From positions 124,001-188,000 of the forward strand of contig CAWUFC020000002.1 of assembly GCA_963921335.3 (NCBI GenBank): a DNA stretch of 64,000 bases. Reading direction: 5' to 3'. Made by a program: the position numbers and the translations under genes. The notes beneath the pieces were generated by a model. The model searched no databases, was not told the DNA's origin, and was given only the letters and a program-made list of their open reading frames with translations. Positions 41,999 to 50,687 of this stretch are shown here, one piece after another (the first letter of the stretch is position 1; each line of letters begins with the position of its first letter). The stretch is from CAWUFC02 sp963921335 (GTDB lineage Bacteria; Pseudomonadota; Gammaproteobacteria; Pseudomonadales; Halieaceae).

Positions 41999-42066
41999 AC
42001 GCTGGCGCCAACCGCCAATTTAGGGCAAAATGCGCGCCTGTTTTTAATTGAAGGAACCCGCCCCGC

Positions 42067-42285
42067 ATGGCGAAAGAAGACCAGATTGAGATGGAAGGTG
42101 AGGTCATTGATACCCTCCCAAACACCACCTTCCGGGTACAGCTGGAGAACGGTCATATCGTAACCGCCCATATCTCCGGACAGATGCGCAAAAACTACAT
42201 CCGCATCCTCACGGGCGACAAGGTTCGTGTTGAACTGACCCCTTATGACCTGACCAAGGGCCGCATTACGTACCGCGCGCGCTAA
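42067..42285 (+). CDS. infA: Translation initiation factor IF-1
   Basis: A 72-residue OB-fold protein: EDQIEMEGEVIDTLPNTTF, LENGHIVTAHISGQMRKN and LTPYDLTKGRITYRAR cover the entire normal IF-1. It binds the ribosomal A site during initiation. GAAGGAAC at about 42050-42057 gives the ribosome-binding site, and the gene is 68 bases after bpt, so it may have its own promoter. Confidence 0.98.
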   Translation: MAKEDQIEMEGEVIDTLPNTTFRVQLENGHIVTAHISGQMRKNYIRILTGDKVRVELTPYDLTKGRITYRAR

Positions 42286-42286
42286 G

Positions 42287-42308
42287 CCTGACGGCGTTCG
42301 CCGTCAGG
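42287..42308. terminator. Hairpin between convergent infA and clpA
   Basis: CCTGACGG at 42287-42294 and CCGTCAGG at 42301-42308 form a perfect 8-bp stem with a CGTTCG loop. It overlaps the clpA stop codon. It lacks a T-tract but lies exactly at the transcription meeting point. Confidence 0.55.
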
Positions 42309-44589
42309 ATGTCTCCTCAGCAGGCACCTCCGCCTCTGACTCTACAGATACCACCAGGGCATCGGCGTCACTGTCGAGGCTGACCCGTGCGGTGCCACCC
42401 ACTTTGGACAGATCGCCAAACAGCACCATCTCCGCCAGCGGCTTCTTGATGTGCTCCTGGATCACCCTCTCCATTGGCCGGGCGCCCATATTCACATCGT
42501 AGCCCTTCTCGACCAGCCACAGCCTCGCGTCCTCATCAACATCAAGCGTGACGCGCTTTTCATCGAGCTGAGACTGAAGTTCCATCAGGAACTTGTCCAC
42601 TACCGTGAGAATCACCTCGGTGCCCAGCGGGTCAAACTGGATGATGTTATCAAGGCGGTTACGGAACTCAGGCGTAAACATGCGATTGATGGCTTCCATG
42701 GCATCCGTGGTGTGATCCTGGATGGCAAAGCCAATGGAACGGCGGCTAACGCTTTCGGCACCTGCATTGGTGGTCATAATCAGGATGACATTGCGGAAAT
42801 CAGCGCGACGACCGTTGTTGTCGGTCAGTGAGCCGTGGCCCATGACCTGCAGCAGCAGGTTAAAGACCTCGGGGTGCGCCTTTTCGATCTCATCCAGCAA
42901 TACCACTGAGTGCGGGTTTTTGGTGACCGCGTCAGTGAGCAGGCCGCCCTGGTCAAAACCCACGTAACCGGGTGGCGCGCCGATCAGACGAGACACCGTG
43001 TGACGTTCCATGTACTCCGACATGTCGAAGCGAATCAGCTCCAGGCCCAGAATGTTGGCCAGCTGACGGCTGACTTCCGTCTTACCAACACCAGTAGGGC
43101 CGGCAAACAGGAAAGAGCCGATGGGCTTCTCGGAAGCCTTGAGCCCCGCCCTGGCCAGCTTGATCGCGGTGGCCAGGCTCTCTACAGGCTTGTCCTGCCC
43201 GAACACCACCATCTTCAGGTTGGTCTCCAGCTTGGCCAGAGCCTCTTTGTCGGAGGCGCTCACAGACTTAGGCGGTATGCGCGCAATCTTGGCGACGACG
43301 GCTTCCACATCAGGTACACCGATCACCTTCTTGCGCTTGGAGGCCGGCTGTAACTGCTGATAGGCGCCCGCCTCATCGATCACATCAATGGCCTTGTCTG
43401 GCAGGAAGCGGTCGGTAATGTAGCGCTCTGCCAGGTCTGCCGCCGAGCGCAGGGCCTTGTTGGTGTAGCGTAGCCCGTGGTGTTCCTCGAAGCGGCTCTT
43501 GAGCCCCTTGAGAATATGAAATGTATCGTCAGCAGACGGCTCGAGGACATCAACTTTCTGGAAGCGGCGACTCAGTGCCTTGTCCTTGTCGAAAATGCCC
43601 CGGTATTCCTGGAAAGTGGTTGAGCCGATGCAGCGCAATTTGCCCGATGCCAACAGTGGCTTGAGCAAGTTGGAGGCATCCATCACCCCGCCAGAGGCCG
43701 CGCCAGCACCGATTATGGTGTGAATCTCGTCTATAAACAGGATGGCGCCGTCGCGCTTTTTAAGCTCGGCCAACAGCCCTTTGAGGCGTTTTTCAAAATC
43801 ACCCCGATACTTGGTGCCAGCCAGCAACGAGCCCAGGTCCAGTGAGTAGACCACGGCATCCTGCAGGACATCAGCGACCTCACCATCGACAATCAGTTTG
43901 GCCAGGCCCTCAGCGATGGCCGTTTTGCCGACGCCTGACTCACCCACCAGTAATGGGTTGTTCTTGCGACGGCGCGACAGGATCTGTGAAACGCGCTCGA
44001 CCTCATGCAGGCGCCCGATCAGTGGATCGATACGTCCCTCTTCCGCTTCTGCATTGAGGTTGGTGGCGTAGTTGTCCAGCATATTGCCTTCACTTTCACC
44101 GCCTCCCAGCTCCTCTTCGTTAACGCTTTCGGTATTGTCTTCGCTGTCCTCGCCCACTTTGGAAATGCCGTGGGTGATGTAGTTCACAACGTCGAGACGG
44201 GCAATGCGCTGCATCTTCAGGAAGTAGACGGCCTGGCTTTCCTGCTCGCTAAAAATCGCGACCAGTACGTTGGCACCGGTGACCTCGCTTTTGCCTGAAG
44301 ATTGCACATGAAAGACAGCGCGCTGCAGAACCCGTTGGAAACCCAGTGTGGGCTGTGTGTCACGCGCCTCATCGTCTTCCGGTATCAGAGGAGTGGTAGC
44401 GTCGACGAATTCGGTGAGATCGCCGCGCAGACTGTTTAGATCTGAGCCGCAGGCATTGAGCACTTTGATGGCGTCTTCATTGTCCAGCAGAGCGAGTAAC
44501 AGGTGCTCTACTGTCATAAATTCGTGACGCTTGGCACGCGCGTCATTGAACGCGTCGTTAAGGGTCTGCTCGAGGTCCTTGCTCAGCAT
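42304..44589 (-). CDS. clpA: ATP-dependent Clp protease ATP-binding subunit ClpA
   Basis: A 761-residue AAA+ unfoldase. It has an N-domain for ClpS binding (1-150), an acidic linker (EDSEDNTESVNEEELGGGE, about 148-166), AAA1 Walker A GESGVGKTAIAEG and Walker B FIDEIH, AAA2 Walker A GPTGVGKTEVSRQ, and a ClpP-docking tripeptide IGF in SIGFAIQDHTTDAM, where E. coli has IGL. It feeds N-degron and ssrA-tagged proteins to ClpP. It lies 15 bases downstream of clpS on the same strand. Confidence 0.97.
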   Translation of the reverse strand: MLSKDLEQTLNDAFNDARAKRHEFMTVEHLLLALLDNEDAIKVLNACGSDLNSLRGDLTEFVDATTPLIPEDDEARDTQPTLGFQRVLQRAVFHVQSSGKSEVTGANVLVAIFSEQESQAVYFLKMQRIARLDVVNYITHGISKVGEDSEDNTESVNEEELGGGESEGNMLDNYATNLNAEAEEGRIDPLIGRLHEVERVSQILSRRRKNNPLLVGESGVGKTAIAEGLAKLIVDGEVADVLQDAVVYSLDLGSLLAGTKYRGDFEKRLKGLLAELKKRDGAILFIDEIHTIIGAGAASGGVMDASNLLKPLLASGKLRCIGSTTFQEYRGIFDKDKALSRRFQKVDVLEPSADDTFHILKGLKSRFEEHHGLRYTNKALRSAADLAERYITDRFLPDKAIDVIDEAGAYQQLQPASKRKKVIGVPDVEAVVAKIARIPPKSVSASDKEALAKLETNLKMVVFGQDKPVESLATAIKLARAGLKASEKPIGSFLFAGPTGVGKTEVSRQLANILGLELIRFDMSEYMERHTVSRLIGAPPGYVGFDQGGLLTDAVTKNPHSVVLLDEIEKAHPEVFNLLLQVMGHGSLTDNNGRRADFRNVILIMTTNAGAESVSRRSIGFAIQDHTTDAMEAINRMFTPEFRNRLDNIIQFDPLGTEVILTVVDKFLMELQSQLDEKRVTLDVDEDARLWLVEKGYDVNMGARPMERVIQEHIKKPLAEMVLFGDLSKVGGTARVSLDSDADALVVSVESEAEVPAEETS

Positions 44590-44604
44590 GTAATATCTCC
44601 GTTC

Positions 44605-44976
44605 CTATTGATCCTCTGACGCCTCTATTTCACACAGCAGCGGATGCTGGTTGTCCCGCGAATACTGGTTGACCTCGGCGGCCTTGGTCTCGGCAATGTC
44701 GCGCGCATAGATCCCGCACACGCCGCGCCCCTGGGTGTGTACCGTTAGCATGACCTGGGTGGCCTGCTCACGGGTCATCCGGAAAAAAGTTTCCAGCACC
44801 TCCACAACAAACTCCATGGGGGTGTAGTCATCATTTATCAAGATCACCTTGTACAAAGGCGGCCGTTTCAGCTGCGGCTCAGACTCCTTGAGCGCGGTAT
44901 CGCCTTCATAAAAAGGGTCCCCGCCATCATCGCCGCTGGATAAGAAAATGTCGTTCCACTTGCTCATGTTGGCCAT
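44605..44976 (-). CDS. clpS: ATP-dependent Clp protease adaptor protein ClpS
   Basis: A 123-residue adaptor that recognises N-degrons (Leu, Phe, Trp, Tyr) and delivers them to ClpA. The core VILINDDYTPMEFVVEVL, FFRMTREQATQVMLTVHTQGR (quoted in part: TREQATQVMLTVHTQG) and VCGIYARDIAETKA are diagnostic. ATG 44976 (MANMSKW) is used; ATG 44967 is equally possible. The frame stays open upstream to 45030, but that part runs into a repeat-like region. Confidence 0.95.
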   Translation of the reverse strand: MANMSKWNDIFLSSGDDGGDPFYEGDTALKESEPQLKRPPLYKVILINDDYTPMEFVVEVLETFFRMTREQATQVMLTVHTQGRGVCGIYARDIAETKAAEVNQYSRDNQHPLLCEIEASEDQ

Positions 44977-44997
44977 TATACGGAAAAAGCATGGAAT

Positions 44998-45155
44998 GGG
45001 GTCAGGCCCTGGCAAAACTGTTGGACACAAAAAAAGCCGGCGCGGGGCCGGCTTCTTCTAATGGGGATGGCAAAGACCCCTTTGGTTCTTGCGTAGATCG
45101 TGGTCCCACTACAGGGGTCAGAGCTTTCGTGGCTTCGCCAGTCAGGTCTGACCCC
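44998..45155. repeat. GGGGTCAG-type palindromic repeat remnant
   Basis: GGGGTCAGG occurs at 44998-45006, GGGGTCAGA at 45114-45122, and its complement TCTGACCCC at 45147-45155; the latter two make a 9-bp perfect inverted repeat with a 24-base loop. GGGGTCAG-core palindromes are familiar as REP-like or RAYT-associated and MITE sequences in gammaproteobacteria. No transposase gene is present. The icd terminator lies between the copies. Confidence 0.45.
45028..45055 (-). terminator. Intrinsic terminator of icd
   Basis: AAGCCGGC (45034-45041) pairs with GCCGGCTT (45047-45054) around GCGGG. On the minus strand the stem is followed by a run of seven T and then GTGTCC. It lies about 125 bases downstream of the icd stop. 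Confidence 0.85.
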
Positions 45156-45178
45156 GATCGATCGGGATCCACAGCACG

Positions 45179-46432
45179 TCACATATGCTTAACGATTTCC
45201 TGTCCAAATTCTGAACAGCTCTTGAGCTGCGCATCGTCCATCAGACGTTCAAAATCGTAGGTCACGGTCTTGGCCTGAATTGCGCCATTCATGCCGTTAA
45301 TGATCAGGTCGGCAGCTTCATTCCAGCCCATGTGACGCAGCATCATTTCTGCGGACAGGATCAGTGAACCGGGGTTTACTTTGTCCTGGCCAGCATACTT
45401 GGGTGCGGTACCATGGGTGGCTTCAAACAGGGCGATGTTGTCGCTCAGGTTGGCACCGGGTGCGATGCCAATACCACCAACCTGCGCCGCCAGGGCGTCA
45501 GAAAGGTAGTCGCCGTTCAGGTTCATGGTGGCTACCACGCTGTACTCAGCGGGACGGGTCAGAATCTGCTGCAGCATGGCGTCAGCAATCACGTCTTTGA
45601 TGATGATCTCGTTGCCGGTCTTGGGGTTCTTAACCGATACCCAGGGACCGCCATCCAGCAGCTCACCGCCGAACTCTTCCATGGCCAGTTCGTAGCCCCA
45701 GTCGCGGAAGCCACCTTCGGTAAATTTCATGATGTTGCCTTTGTGGACCAGGGTCACGCTGGGCAGGTCCTGGTCAATCGCGTACTGAATCGCTTTGCGT
45801 ACGAGGCGCTTGGTACCTTCAACAGATACCGGCTTGATGCCGATACCGACGTTCTCGGTGAAGCGCATTTTGGTCGCGCCCATTTCCTTGGTGATGAAGT
45901 CCACAACCTTCTGGGCTTCTTCGGTGCCGGCCTGGTATTCAATACCGGCATAGATGTCTTCGCTGTTTTCGCGGAAGATCACCATGTTGCACTTGCCTGG
46001 CTCGCGCACGGGGGAAGGAACACCTTCAAACCAACGGACCGGGCGCTGACACACGTACAGGTCCATTTCCTGGCGCAGTGCCACGTTGAGCGAGCGGAAG
46101 CCACCGCCCACAGGTGTGGTCAGAGGTCCCTTAATGGCGACGGAATACTCGCGGATCGCGTCCAGGGTCTCTTCCGGAAACCAGTCGCCGTCGTAGAGCT
46201 CAGCAGCTTTTTCGCCGGTGTAGATTTCCATCCATGAGATTTTGCGCTCGCCGTTGTAGGCTTTCTCTACGGCGGCGTTTACGACATCCAGCATAACCGG
46301 ACTGATGTCCACACCAATGCCATCACCTTCAATGAAAGGGATAATCGGGTTGTTGGGAACGTTAATCGAACTGTCGTCGTTGACTGTGATCTTCTCGCCT
46401 TCAGAAGGGACCTTGATGTGCGTATAGCCCAT
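45179..46432 (-). CDS. icd: NADP-dependent isocitrate dehydrogenase
   Basis: A 417-residue TCA-cycle enzyme converting isocitrate to 2-oxoglutarate. PIIPFIEGDGIGVDISP, the substrate loop LTTPVGGGFRSLNVALRQ, FRENSEDIYAGIEYQ and HGTAPKYAGQDKVNPGSLI are the classical E. coli-type Idh motifs, including the phosphorylatable Ser within GGGFRSLN's region. GGAG at 46440-46443 on the minus strand is the ribosome-binding site. It is divergent from rluE, with a 129-bp A/T-rich gap. Confidence 0.97.
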   Translation of the reverse strand: MGYTHIKVPSEGEKITVNDDSSINVPNNPIIPFIEGDGIGVDISPVMLDVVNAAVEKAYNGERKISWMEIYTGEKAAELYDGDWFPEETLDAIREYSVAIKGPLTTPVGGGFRSLNVALRQEMDLYVCQRPVRWFEGVPSPVREPGKCNMVIFRENSEDIYAGIEYQAGTEEAQKVVDFITKEMGATKMRFTENVGIGIKPVSVEGTKRLVRKAIQYAIDQDLPSVTLVHKGNIMKFTEGGFRDWGYELAMEEFGGELLDGGPWVSVKNPKTGNEIIIKDVIADAMLQQILTRPAEYSVVATMNLNGDYLSDALAAQVGGIGIAPGANLSDNIALFEATHGTAPKYAGQDKVNPGSLILSAEMMLRHMGWNEAADLIINGMNGAIQAKTVTYDFERLMDDAQLKSCSEFGQEIVKHM

Positions 46433-46561
46433 AATATGCTCCGTGCTGTTACTCGTGGATAGGGTTTAAAATCGGCGCGCATTATATCAGCATTATTTCT
46501 ATATTGGGTGATTTTGCTGCTCTAAACACTTTGATTTTTATTGCTTTTTTATGATTTTTTT

Positions 46562-47149
46562 ATGGCAAATCTGATCCTGTTCAACAAGCCATACCAGGTA
46601 TTGAGCCAGTTCACCGATGATCAGGGCAGGGCCACGCTTGCGCACCATTTGCGTGCACCCAATTTCAGGGTTGCAGGCAGGCTCGACTACGACTCTGAGG
46701 GGTTGCTGTTACTTACCAACAACGGGCAGTTGCAGCAGCAAATCGCCAACCCCAGGCACAAAATGTGGAAGACGTATTGGGTCCAGGTAGAGGGGGTACC
46801 CGCCGATGAACAGCTGCAGGCCTTACGAGATGGTGTGCAATTAAAAGATGGGCCTACCCTGCCCGCCCGTATCCAGCCCATTGAACCGCCTGCGGCGATC
46901 TGGCCCAGAGTCCCGCCGATCAGAGAGCGCAGGAACGTTGCCGATCGCTGGCTGTCGGTGAGTATCAGGGAGGGGCGAAATCGGCAGGTGCGCCGAATGA
47001 CTGCCGCTGTAGGGCTGCCTACACTGCGTCTGGTGCGTGCCGCGATTGGCCAATGGACGCTGGACGGGCTTGCTCCAGGCCAATACCGCGCTGAAACCCT
47101 GCACATGCCCGTGAAACAGACTAAACATCGCACAGGGAGGCGCCGATGA
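46562..47149 (+). CDS. rluE: 23S rRNA pseudouridine synthase RluE
   Basis: A 195-residue RsuA/RluE-family pseudouridine synthase. The catalytic Asp lies in GRLDYDSEGLLLLTNNG. ILFNKPYQVLSQFTD opens the protein and IREGRNRQVRRMTAAVGLPTLRL closes the core. RluE modifies U2457 in E. coli 23S rRNA. ATG 46562 follows a T-rich stretch with no ribosome-binding site, suggesting a short or leaderless message; an in-frame TTG at 46541 is less likely. Its end overlaps the nudJ start as ATGA. Confidence 0.92.
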   Translation: MANLILFNKPYQVLSQFTDDQGRATLAHHLRAPNFRVAGRLDYDSEGLLLLTNNGQLQQQIANPRHKMWKTYWVQVEGVPADEQLQALRDGVQLKDGPTLPARIQPIEPPAAIWPRVPPIRERRNVADRWLSVSIREGRNRQVRRMTAAVGLPTLRLVRAAIGQWTLDGLAPGQYRAETLHMPVKQTKHRTGRRR

Positions 47150-47592
47150 GCGACTGGTATGCCCACTGTACAGTCGGCACCGTGGTGGTGAGAAATAAAC
47201 AGTATCTGATGGTTGAAGAGATCGCCGATGGTGAAAGAGTGATCAACCAGCCGGCCGGACATGTCGAACAGGGTGAAACCCTGGCTGAGGCCGCCCTGCG
47301 GGAAACACGTGAAGAAACCGGCTGGCAGGTACAGCTGACCGGCGTGCTGGGTCTGGCACTCTACACCTCACCCACTAATGGCATCACCTACCATCGAACC
47401 ACCTTTCTGGCAGAGCCGCAGGGGCATGACGCCGATCGGCCTCTGGATACGGGAATTGTCCGCGCAAGCTGGTTCAGTCGCGAGGAATTAGCCGCCAATT
47501 CTGCTAGAATGCGCAGCCCACTGGTACTGGATGCGATTGATCAGTATCTAGCTGGCAACATCTACCCCCTGGATATCATTTACGGCCCGTGA
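47146..47592 (+). CDS. nudJ: Nudix hydrolase NudJ
   Basis: The 148-residue Nudix protein has the box GHVEQGETLAEAALRETREETGW (cited in parts: GHVEQGETLAEAALR and ETREETGW), which fits GX5EX7REUXEEXGU. NudJ hydrolyses nucleoside tri/diphosphates and HMP-PP (thiamine precursor) in E. coli. The gene lies between rluE and mnmA with start/stop overlaps on both sides, the usual gammaproteobacterial arrangement. Confidence 0.9.
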   Translation: MSDWYAHCTVGTVVVRNKQYLMVEEIADGERVINQPAGHVEQGETLAEAALRETREETGWQVQLTGVLGLALYTSPTNGITYHRTTFLAEPQGHDADRPLDTGIVRASWFSREELAANSARMRSPLVLDAIDQYLAGNIYPLDIIYGP

Positions 47593-48665
47593 ACCCAGAA
47601 CAGACTAAAGTCATCGTCGGCATGTCCGGCGGCGTCGACTCCTCCGTGTCGGCACTGTTGCTGCAGCAGCAGGGCTATCAGGTGGAAGGCCTGTTTATGA
47701 AAAACTGGGAGGAAGACGACGGTACCGAGTACTGCACGGCAAAAGCGGATTTGGCAGACGCGCAGGCGGTGGCTGATCGCCTCGGCATCCATCTGCACAG
47801 CGCCAACTTTGCTGCCGAATATTGGGACAATGTGTTTGAGCACTTCCTGCAGGAGTACAAAGCCGGGCGAACCCCCAACCCGGACATCCTCTGTAACCGC
47901 GAAATCAAGTTCAAGGCCTTTCTTGCGTACGCCCTGGCACTGGGCGCTGACTTCATTGCCACGGGTCATTACGTGCGAGGCGATTCTGGAAGGTTGCTGA
48001 AAGGACTCGACAACAACAAGGACCAGAGCTACTTCCTTCACGCGGTCGGTCACGAAGAGTTGGCCCGCAGCCTATTTCCAGTCGGTGAACTGGAGAAACC
48101 CGAGGTGCGAGCGTTGGCAGAGTCTGCCCAGCTCACCACCCACGACAAAAAGGACTCAACGGGCATCTGCTTTATCGGCGAGCGGCGCTTCAAAGACTTT
48201 CTTGCCCAGTACCTCCCTGCTCAACCCGGCAAAATTCGCACCCTCGACGGCGAGCTGATCGGCGATCACCAGGGCCTGATGTACCACACTATTGGCCAGC
48301 GCCAGGGCCTGGGAATCGGCGGAAAAGCCGAACACGGTGACGAACCCTGGTATGTCTGTGGCAAAGACCTTGATCATAACGAGCTGCTGGTTTGCCAGGG
48401 CAACAACAATCCGGCCCTGTTTGCGCAGGCATTAGAGGTGAGCCAGATCGACTGGATTGCCGGAGAGGCACCTGCGCTGCCCCTGTCCTGCACCGCAAAA
48501 ACCCGCTATCGACAACCCGACCAGAGCTGTCAGCTGGTCAAGCAAGGCGAAGGCTTCGTGGTCAAATTTGAAGAGCCTCAACGGGCCATCACGCCCGGTC
48601 AATCAGTCGTGTTCTACCAGGGTGAGCAGTGCCTCGGCGGCGGCATTATCGAGCGAGCCCGCTAA
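47589..48665 (+). CDS. mnmA: tRNA-specific 2-thiouridylase
   Basis: A 358-residue enzyme that thiolates U34 in tRNA for Lys, Glu and Gln. The PP-loop is VGMSGGVDSSVSALLLQ. The catalytic Cys pair comes from GRTPNPDILCNREIKF and DSTGICFIGERRFKDF. HTIGQRQGLGIGG belongs to the central beta-barrel. Start GTG 47589 overlaps the nudJ stop as GTGA. hflD follows directly, without a gap. Confidence 0.97.
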   Translation: MNPEQTKVIVGMSGGVDSSVSALLLQQQGYQVEGLFMKNWEEDDGTEYCTAKADLADAQAVADRLGIHLHSANFAAEYWDNVFEHFLQEYKAGRTPNPDILCNREIKFKAFLAYALALGADFIATGHYVRGDSGRLLKGLDNNKDQSYFLHAVGHEELARSLFPVGELEKPEVRALAESAQLTTHDKKDSTGICFIGERRFKDFLAQYLPAQPGKIRTLDGELIGDHQGLMYHTIGQRQGLGIGGKAEHGDEPWYVCGKDLDHNELLVCQGNNNPALFAQALEVSQIDWIAGEAPALPLSCTAKTRYRQPDQSCQLVKQGEGFVVKFEEPQRAITPGQSVVFYQGEQCLGGGIIERAR

Positions 48666-49292
48666 ATGATGACGCCACTGGATCAACGTACTCTGGCTCT
48701 CGCCGGAGTGGCGCAGGCAGCCAGGCTGGTCGACCAGGTATCCAAAACCGGCGAATACCCAGTGGAGTTCTTAACGCCGTTAATCAATAGCCTGTTTGAA
48801 TTTGACCCCGATGAAGTGGCCATGGTGTATGGCGGTGTCAGCTCACTGAAGCTGGGTTTGAACAATCTCGCTGCAATGCTGGGAAGCGGCGAGGACAATC
48901 CTGACCTTACGCGCTACGTGATGAGCATTCTCTATTTGGAGCGGCGTTTCAGCGCCAAGCCCGAGATGATGTCCGTGGTCCGTTCAAGGTTAGAGCATAC
49001 CCAGTTCAAGGCCGAACATTTCTCCAGCCACGTCAACGAGGTGTGCCACAGCCTCTCCGGTATTTACCAGGATACTCTCAGCACCCTTAAGTTCAGGGTG
49101 CGTGTGACCGGCAGCATGCAGCAGCTGCAAAACCAGACCAATGCCGACATTATTCGCGCCCTGCTGCTCTCCGGTGTGCGTTCAGCGCATCTCTGGCGGC
49201 AGCTCGGTGGACGCCGTTGGAAGATGATTCTGCAGCGGCGCAAAGTTCTGGCCAGTGCCCAAAACCTGTCGCGCCAAATGGGCGTGGTGTAA
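48666..49292 (+). CDS. hflD: High frequency lysogenization protein HflD
   Basis: A 208-residue all-helical protein starting directly at the mnmA stop (TAAATG). DQRTLALAGVAQAARLVDQV and LARALL-type helices (IIRALLLSGVRSAHLWRQLGG, quoted in part: RALLLSGVRSAHLW) match HflD, a membrane-associated protein that in E. coli influences lambda CII. The position mnmA-hflD-purB is conserved in gammaproteobacteria, which supports the call. Confidence 0.92.
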   Translation: MMTPLDQRTLALAGVAQAARLVDQVSKTGEYPVEFLTPLINSLFEFDPDEVAMVYGGVSSLKLGLNNLAAMLGSGEDNPDLTRYVMSILYLERRFSAKPEMMSVVRSRLEHTQFKAEHFSSHVNEVCHSLSGIYQDTLSTLKFRVRVTGSMQQLQNQTNADIIRALLLSGVRSAHLWRQLGGRRWKMILQRRKVLASAQNLSRQMGVV

Positions 49293-49322
49293 AATAGATT
49301 TTTTCAATTTCCGGAGCTATCC

Positions 49323-50687
49323 ATGGATCTAAGCGCCCTAAGCGCGGTCTCGCCTATCGACGGGCGTTACGGCAGCAAGACTGCCATGTTGCGCACAATA
49401 TTCAGCGAGTACGGCCTGATGCAGCGGCGTGTGCTGGTCGAGGTAGAGTGGCTGAAGTCACTCGCAGCCAACCCCGGTATTCCCGAGGTGCCGGCACTCA
49501 GCTCCGAGGCGCAGGCGCAGCTGGAAGCGATCGCCGAGCGCTTTGACGAAACCGCAGGTCAGCGTATCAAGGAGATAGAAGCGACCACCAATCACGACGT
49601 CAAAGCGGTGGAGTACTACATCAAAGAGCAGTTTGCCGGCAGTGACGAGCTCCATGCCATCAGCGAGTTTGTGCACTTTGCCTGTACCTCTGAAGATATC
49701 AACAACCTGTCTCATGCCCTGATGCTGCGCGATGGCGTCAATGCCATGCGCCCGGTAATGAGCGAGATCGTGGACAAACTGGTGTCCTTGTCCCATGCCG
49801 CGGCCGATGCAGCCATGCTGTCCCGCACTCACGGCCAAACCGCCAGCCCGAGTACTATGGGCAAAGAAATCGCCAATGTCGTGGCGCGCCTGAGACGCCA
49901 GCTCGACAGCCTGGACGCGATAGAGCACCTCGGCAAAATTAATGGTGCGGTGGGCAACTACAACGCGCACTTGTGCGCTTACCCGGAAGTGGACTGGCCA
50001 GCACATGCGGAATCTTTCGTCATGTCACTGGGCCTGACCTGGAATGCCTATACCACCCAGATTGAGCCTCACGATTACATTGCCGAGCTGTTCGATTCAG
50101 TTGCGCGCTTCAATACGATCCTGATCGACTTTGACCGGGATATCTGGGGCTACATCTCGCTGGGCTACTTCAAACAGAAAACCGTTGCTGGAGAAGTGGG
50201 CTCTTCCACCATGCCGCACAAGGTAAACCCCATTGACTTCGAAAACTCAGAAGGCAACCTGGGCATTGCCAATGCCATCATGAGCCACCTGGCCCAGAAG
50301 TTACCTATCTCTCGCTGGCAGCGAGACCTGACAGACTCCACCGTACTCCGAAACATGGGTGTCGGCTTTGGCTACTCTTTAATCGCCTACCAGTCATCCC
50401 TCAAAGGTATCGGCAAGCTGGAGCTGAACCGGGAACGCTTGCTGGAAGATCTGGACAACAGCTGGGAAGTGCTGGCCGAGGCCATCCAGACCGTCATGCG
50501 TCGCCACGGCATCGAAGAACCCTACGAGAAACTGAAGGCGCTGACCCGTGGCCAGGATATGAACAAAGACACCATCCAGGCTTTCGTCGAGACGCTGGAA
50601 TTGCCGGAAGAAGCGCGGCAGGCCTTATTGGCGCTGACCCCTGACACTTATATCGGTAACGCCACCCACCAGGCGGAGTCTGTTTGA
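49323..50687 (+). CDS. purB: Adenylosuccinate lyase
   Basis: A 454-residue fumarase-superfamily enzyme with two steps in purine synthesis, cleaving SAICAR and adenylosuccinate. It has SPIDGRYG at the start, TSEDINNLSHALML, SRTHGQTASPSTMGKE with the general acid His, and the signature loop GSSTMPHKVNPIDFEN with the catalytic Ser. GGAG at 49312-49315 is the ribosome-binding site. Its last codons overlap the roxA start as TTGA. Confidence 0.97.
   Translation: MDLSALSAVSPIDGRYGSKTAMLRTIFSEYGLMQRRVLVEVEWLKSLAANPGIPEVPALSSEAQAQLEAIAERFDETAGQRIKEIEATTNHDVKAVEYYIKEQFAGSDELHAISEFVHFACTSEDINNLSHALMLRDGVNAMRPVMSEIVDKLVSLSHAAADAAMLSRTHGQTASPSTMGKEIANVVARLRRQLDSLDAIEHLGKINGAVGNYNAHLCAYPEVDWPAHAESFVMSLGLTWNAYTTQIEPHDYIAELFDSVARFNTILIDFDRDIWGYISLGYFKQKTVAGEVGSSTMPHKVNPIDFENSEGNLGIANAIMSHLAQKLPISRWQRDLTDSTVLRNMGVGFGYSLIAYQSSLKGIGKLELNRERLLEDLDNSWEVLAEAIQTVMRRHGIEEPYEKLKALTRGQDMNKDTIQAFVETLELPEEARQALLALTPDTYIGNATHQAESV

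Noticed and set aside
42304..42308. infA/clpA hairpin as an attenuator
   Set aside because: It sits at a convergent border, where a 3'-end structure is a simpler reading.
45413..46237. 274-codon plus-strand frame over icd
   Set aside because: Antisense shadow of isocitrate dehydrogenase.
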